Positions 45,281 to 48,641 of a stretch of DNA of 48,641 bases are shown here, one piece after another. The DNA is taken from the NCBI RefSeq assembly GCF_030063355.1, contig NZ_JASISZ010000063.1:1-48641 (forward strand), read 5' to 3'. The notes beneath the pieces were generated by a model that was not told the origin of the DNA, ran no database searches, and was given only the letters and a program-made list of their open reading frames with translations. The position numbers and the translations under genes were made by a program. Numbering within the stretch: the stretch's first letter is position 1; each line of letters begins with the position of its first letter. The DNA comes from Streptomyces sp. PH10-H1 (lineage in GTDB: Bacteria; Actinomycetota; Actinomycetes; Streptomycetales; Streptomycetaceae).

Positions 45281-45680
45281 ACGGCGTTTCGCCCCGTGTA
45301 TGTCTCGGCTTCGACGGGGTGTCCTGCCCTCGAACCAGCCGCGCCGCTAGTGGTCGCCAAGGCGCGCGGCCCGGACTGCGGCGGGCCGCCCGCGGGCGGC
45401 CCGGAGATGCTCGCCCAAGTCCGCGCACTGGCTCGGGCGAAGCCCTCCGTGGTCGCCTTACGTAGCATCAAGGCCCGTCGGGCGGGAAGACGACTGCGGA
45501 GAGGGCGCTCTCGCGGACTCTGTGCCCCCACAACGCACAGCCCGCCACCGCCGGCCCCCGGTGAGACACGTGGTGTTCTCTCCACTTGCCTCAAAAGCAT
45601 CCGCGGGTGGTGAGGCACGTTGACCTTGGTGCCGGCGCATCAGGCTGGTGGGATTCAGCCCAACTGCGGCGGAGAACACG
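45281..45680. other. Region without a convincing gene
   Basis: No gene is supported. Frames on both strands are Arg/Pro-rich with no ribosome sites or known motifs. Confidence 0.4.
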
Positions 45681-47918
45681 CTACTCGAACCCCGCGCGGT
45701 CGGCGTCCGGGCCGTCACCTGCTCGCTCCCACAGCTTGGCCAGTTCACGGAAGGCGTTCGAATCTCCAGCATCGGTGGCCAACTGGGCCAGGCGCTTGGC
45801 GCTGTGCCGGTCTCCGGCTCGCTCCCGCAGCCAGGCAAGCGCGGTGTAGCAGCGCGGGTATCCCGCGTCGGCGGCCAGCCGGGCCACCTCCTCTGCGCCT
45901 TGGCGATCTCCTGCCAGCTCCCTCAGCCTGACCAGGGAGTTGTAGGCGCGTAGTTGTCCGGCGTCAGCAGCCAGCCTGAAAAGACGCTCGGCGCCCTGGC
46001 GGTCCCCGGCTCGCTCCCGCGCCAGCCCCAGCCTGCGAAGGGCGTCCTTGTCTCCCGCGCTGACGGCCAGCCGCGCCAGGCGCTCGGCACCGTCCCGGTC
46101 CCCGGCCCGTTCCCGCATCTCGGTCAGATTCCGCAGGGCGTCCGGGTTTCCGGCATTGGCGGCGAGCCGGGCCAGTCGCTCGCCACCTTGCCGGTCCCCC
46201 GTCCGCTCCCGCATCCAGGCCAGCGCGGCGTAGCAGCGCGGGTTTCCCGTGTCGGCGGCCAGCTGGGCCAAGCGCTCGGCGCCCTGCTGGTCTCCGGCCC
46301 GTTCCCGCATCTCGGCCAGCGCGTCGTAGGCGCCCGAGTGGCCCGCGTCGGTGGCCAGCCGCGCCAGGCGCTCGGCATCGTGGTGGAAGCCGAGCGCTTC
46401 GGCCTCTTGACTCAGCCGGGCAAGATGACCCGCGTCCGTGGCGTGGTCGGCTGCGGCGGTCCAGAACGTTGGTGGAGGGGCGGCGTGTTCCCGGATGGCA
46501 CGGCCGTGGGCGTCGAGGTAATCGGCCAGGCGCGAGACACCCGGCTGCGCACCCATACCGCCGGGTCGGGGGACAGGTTCCAAGGCCGCGGCAACGCGCT
46601 GGACCTGGGCCCGGGCGTCGGCGAGGGCGGAGGTGAACCAGTGGGGGCCGGCTGCGGTGCGCTGCTCGTCGGTGAGATAGCCGGGGGCCGCGTCGCGCAG
46701 GAAACCGTCGGGCACAGGTGCGTCCCAACCGAGCCGGCAGGCGTCCATAGCGGCGGTGACCAAGGCACGTGTATAGCAGGCCGGGGGCTCGTAGGCGGAT
46801 TCGTAGCGGTCCACCAGGTGCAGCCCGGCGGCAAGGGTCTGGGCGATCCTTCCATCCCGGGACGAGCGCCTGGCGGCCGCCAGCGCGGGGTCGCCACCGC
46901 GGGTGTCCAGCTCCCGCAGGTCGTCCACCCCGAAGACGGGCGGGACGCGCACGACGGCGGTGGCATCCGTCAGGAGCGCACGGGCATGGTGGTGCGGGTC
47001 CGCACTGTTGTCCGCGCCCTCACACGGTGGCGCGGTCAATTCGGTGAAGGCGGCATCCCACAAGGTGGCCACGACGAGCGCCGGGCCGGGCTGGGCCAGA
47101 CGTGACAGCAGCCCGGCGGCGAAGGCTTCGCCCGCGTGCCCGGCCAGGAGTTGGTGGGCGTCGTCGAGCCACAGCACCGTGCGCGCGATGAGCGCGCGAG
47201 CGGCGAGTACCTCCAGCGCACTTGTTGCGGTACGGGGGAAGACCAGGTCCCAGTCGGCCAGGCCGCCGATTCGACGGACGGCTTCGTAAGCGGCGCGGGT
47301 CTTGCCCGTGCACGATCCTCCGCGCACCACTACCAAGGCCGCCTCCCCGCCCGCGATGGCGGTCTGCAGCACCTGGCGCAGTTGCTGGTCGTGGGGGCGC
47401 TCAATGTAGGAGGGAAGAACGAACCCGGGGGCATCCGAGGTGGTGCCGGAGATGGACGGATGGACACGCAACTGGGACGCCGTCCAGCGGTCCAGACGCT
47501 GGGGCGGGTCGGACAGAGCACCCAGGCGGGCCCGGATCTCGGCATGCGCCAGGGCAGCGGATGCCTGATGGCCCTGCCGCGCTTGCTCAGCCTCCCGCAC
47601 GCGAGCACGGTTGACAGCACCGTGCCGCTCCCGCCACCGTCCGGGGTCCAGCAGCACCGCCTCACGGCCGGCGATGCCGCCGCGAGCGGCTGCCTGCCCG
47701 ATGTCGGCGATCACCTTGACCAAGACGTCCACGTCCGCCGGGAACGCCTTGCCGCTCAGCCAGTTGTCGATGGTGTTGTGCGAGCGCTGTGCGCGCCCGG
47801 CAAGGTCACGCAGGGAGGGACGCACCCCCACGGGCAACCGTCGGCGCAGCAATTCCACCCGTTGGAGATCGTCGAAGAACCGCTCCTCCAACGCAGCCAC
47901 GCTCTCGTCCTCCGCCAT
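45681..47918 (-). CDS. HTH plus P-loop NTPase with C-terminal helical repeats (STAND-like)
   Basis: A 745-residue protein. Residues ~25-70 hold an XRE-like helix-turn-helix (RPSLRDLAGRAQRSHNTIDN). A P-loop NTPase domain follows with Walker A VVRGGSCTGKTRAAYEAV (about 197-214) and Walker B TVLWLDDAHQLL (about 247-258). The C-terminal ~230 residues are seven near-identical 32-residue units of the type AERLARLATDAGxxxAYxAL followed by AEMRERAGDxQG, resembling TPR/SEL1 solenoids. The order DNA/effector-type N-terminus, NTPase switch, repeat sensor is that of STAND proteins. Roles may be transcriptional control or phage sensing. The start is ATG 47918. Confidence 0.85.
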   Translation of the reverse strand: MAEDESVAALEERFFDDLQRVELLRRRLPVGVRPSLRDLAGRAQRSHNTIDNWLSGKAFPADVDVLVKVIADIGQAAARGGIAGREAVLLDPGRWRERHGAVNRARVREAEQARQGHQASAALAHAEIRARLGALSDPPQRLDRWTASQLRVHPSISGTTSDAPGFVLPSYIERPHDQQLRQVLQTAIAGGEAALVVVRGGSCTGKTRAAYEAVRRIGGLADWDLVFPRTATSALEVLAARALIARTVLWLDDAHQLLAGHAGEAFAAGLLSRLAQPGPALVVATLWDAAFTELTAPPCEGADNSADPHHHARALLTDATAVVRVPPVFGVDDLRELDTRGGDPALAAARRSSRDGRIAQTLAAGLHLVDRYESAYEPPACYTRALVTAAMDACRLGWDAPVPDGFLRDAAPGYLTDEQRTAAGPHWFTSALADARAQVQRVAAALEPVPRPGGMGAQPGVSRLADYLDAHGRAIREHAAPPPTFWTAAADHATDAGHLARLSQEAEALGFHHDAERLARLATDAGHSGAYDALAEMRERAGDQQGAERLAQLAADTGNPRCYAALAWMRERTGDRQGGERLARLAANAGNPDALRNLTEMRERAGDRDGAERLARLAVSAGDKDALRRLGLARERAGDRQGAERLFRLAADAGQLRAYNSLVRLRELAGDRQGAEEVARLAADAGYPRCYTALAWLRERAGDRHSAKRLAQLATDAGDSNAFRELAKLWERAGDGPDADRAGFE

Positions 47919-48114
47919 GGCGTTACCGGCCCGTCCCCTCGCCAGCCGTCCAACACGTCCACCCCGAACGCATCACGAAGCTTCCAGCCTAGGCCCGCCA
48001 CCAGCCGCCCGGTACGCCGCCCGTCCAACCCTGCGCGGGGAGGTCGATGGACAAAGCGCTGGACAGGTGCCATGGGGCCGTCCCTCCCCCACCGCACCTC
48101 CACCGGAGCCAGCG

Positions 48115-48309
48115 ATGACCACTTCCCGCCTCCTGCTCGACCTGCTGGCCATGCAGGCATTCACTCTGCTACTGACCGGCACGATCACCGCGGTAACGGT
48201 CATCGTGACCGCCCATCAGGCCCTGCGGGACACCCAGCCCCAGCAGCGCGCCGCCATTCTCCGCTCCATCGCCGAGATCACTCGCGCACTGCACAGGCGA
48301 GGGAAGTGA
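48115..48309 (+). CDS. Small single-pass membrane protein
   Basis: A 64-residue protein with one hydrophobic helix (AFTLLLTGTITAVTVIVTA) and a basic C-terminal helix (RAAILRSIAEITRALHRRGK). GGAG lies six bases before ATG 48115. It is divergent from the NTPase gene across about 196 bases. Small membrane proteins beside STAND or abortive-infection genes can be effectors, but there is no direct evidence. The remainder to the window edge has no supported gene. Confidence 0.6.
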   Translation: MTTSRLLLDLLAMQAFTLLLTGTITAVTVIVTAHQALRDTQPQQRAAILRSIAEITRALHRRGK

Positions 48310-48641
48310 GGAATACCCACCCACGCGGACGGTGTCCAACACACGATGGGAGATCGGGTGCGGGGTGCGCTTCGGCCCACTCCGGTAAGGAGAACGCGGC
48401 CGACACGGCATTGCCTACGCCTACGCCTACGAGTCAACGGCTGGTGCCACCATCCGGTCGGCCCGGCGACCGGCGGAACGGGGGATGTGGCACAGCCATC
48501 ATGACAGCTCAGGGCAATGCCGGTGAGTTAGTGCAACGCTGCTGGTCAGACGCCTGAGCGCATGGGTTTCGATGGTTTCTTCCATGGTGACGTTGGGTAG
48601 CCCGTTGCGGTCTGGTGAGGGTTTGGACGACGGGCGGACAC

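Noticed and set aside
45954..47105. Plus-strand frame of 383 codons with repeat units opposite the NTPase gene
   Set aside because: The repeats merely mirror the 96-bp repeats of the minus-strand NTPase gene, which has Walker motifs and a good start.
48411..48431. Short CCTACG triplet repeat
   Set aside because: Three copies of a six-base unit in an intergenic stretch are too short to count as a meaningful repeat.
48499..48641. Minus-strand open frame entering from the right edge
   Set aside because: It ends with a plausible stop (VALTHRHCPELS) but lacks third-position bias and any recognised motif; too little sequence to call a gene.

Overview
The window is high-GC actinobacterial DNA. Strong G/C third-codon bias, GTG/TTG starts, dense transcriptional regulators, LCP, CatR/FurS, KatG, P450 and Ser/Thr kinase genes, and several Streptomyces-type small families point to Streptomycetaceae (Streptomyces or Kitasatospora). 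Insertion-sequence debris, truncated genes and foreign-looking small genes are abundant, which suggests an accessory region such as a chromosome arm. No rRNA, tRNA, CRISPR array or integrase was recognised.

Layout. (1) 1-3.5 kb: truncated IS256 transposase, divergent aldo/keto reductase and ArsR-type regulator, then fused remnants of a resolvase and an ISKra4-like transposase. (2) 3.6-9.1 kb: LLM-type oxidoreductase plus deaminase, coupled and divergent from an Lrp/AsnC regulator; a dead and a live VOC gene; a C-terminal scrap of a pyridoxamine-oxidase-like gene; a UvrA-like ABC ATPase. (3) 9.2-15.7 kb: ISL3 remnant abutting a broken CBS-domain gene, secreted proteins, a PucR-type regulator and a LuxR fragment. 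(4) 15.9-27.7 kb: D-amino-acid-oxidase-like enzyme, secreted serine hydrolase, CatR-like repressor, a decayed furS-like gene upstream of an intact katG, a GlxA-type regulator divergent from an isochorismatase-family hydrolase, an LCP protein, and a GH95 tail coupled to a GDSL esterase lacking its C-terminus. (5) 27.8-37.9 kb: a plasmid- or ICE-like block with GntR, XRE and ribbon-helix-helix regulators, tightly overlapping small genes, a resolvase-like protein without its serine, HNH nuclease, a secreted propeller protein and a PLD remnant. (6) 37.9-39.3 kb: the 3' end of an IS605/TnpB element with its terminal hairpin, split by a complete IS630 element. (7) 39.7-48.6 kb: frameshifted hypothetical gene, Ser/Thr kinase, P450, NmrA-like protein whose start overlaps a frameshifted TetR gene, a large HTH/P-loop NTPase with C-terminal repeats, and a small membrane protein.

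The most distinctive signals are two near-identical promoter modules at 32618-32697 and 33443-33522. Each has two TGTAWTACAGAAAC sites exactly 66 bp apart, with -35, -10 and second site at identical offsets, next to a ribbon-helix-helix gene that may encode the repressor. Also notable are the katG locus that lost its own Fur regulator, the nested TnpB/IS630 structure with a canonical -1 slippery site, and the STAND-like NTPase as a possible defence protein. All function calls come from reading translated sequence by eye; no database search was possible.
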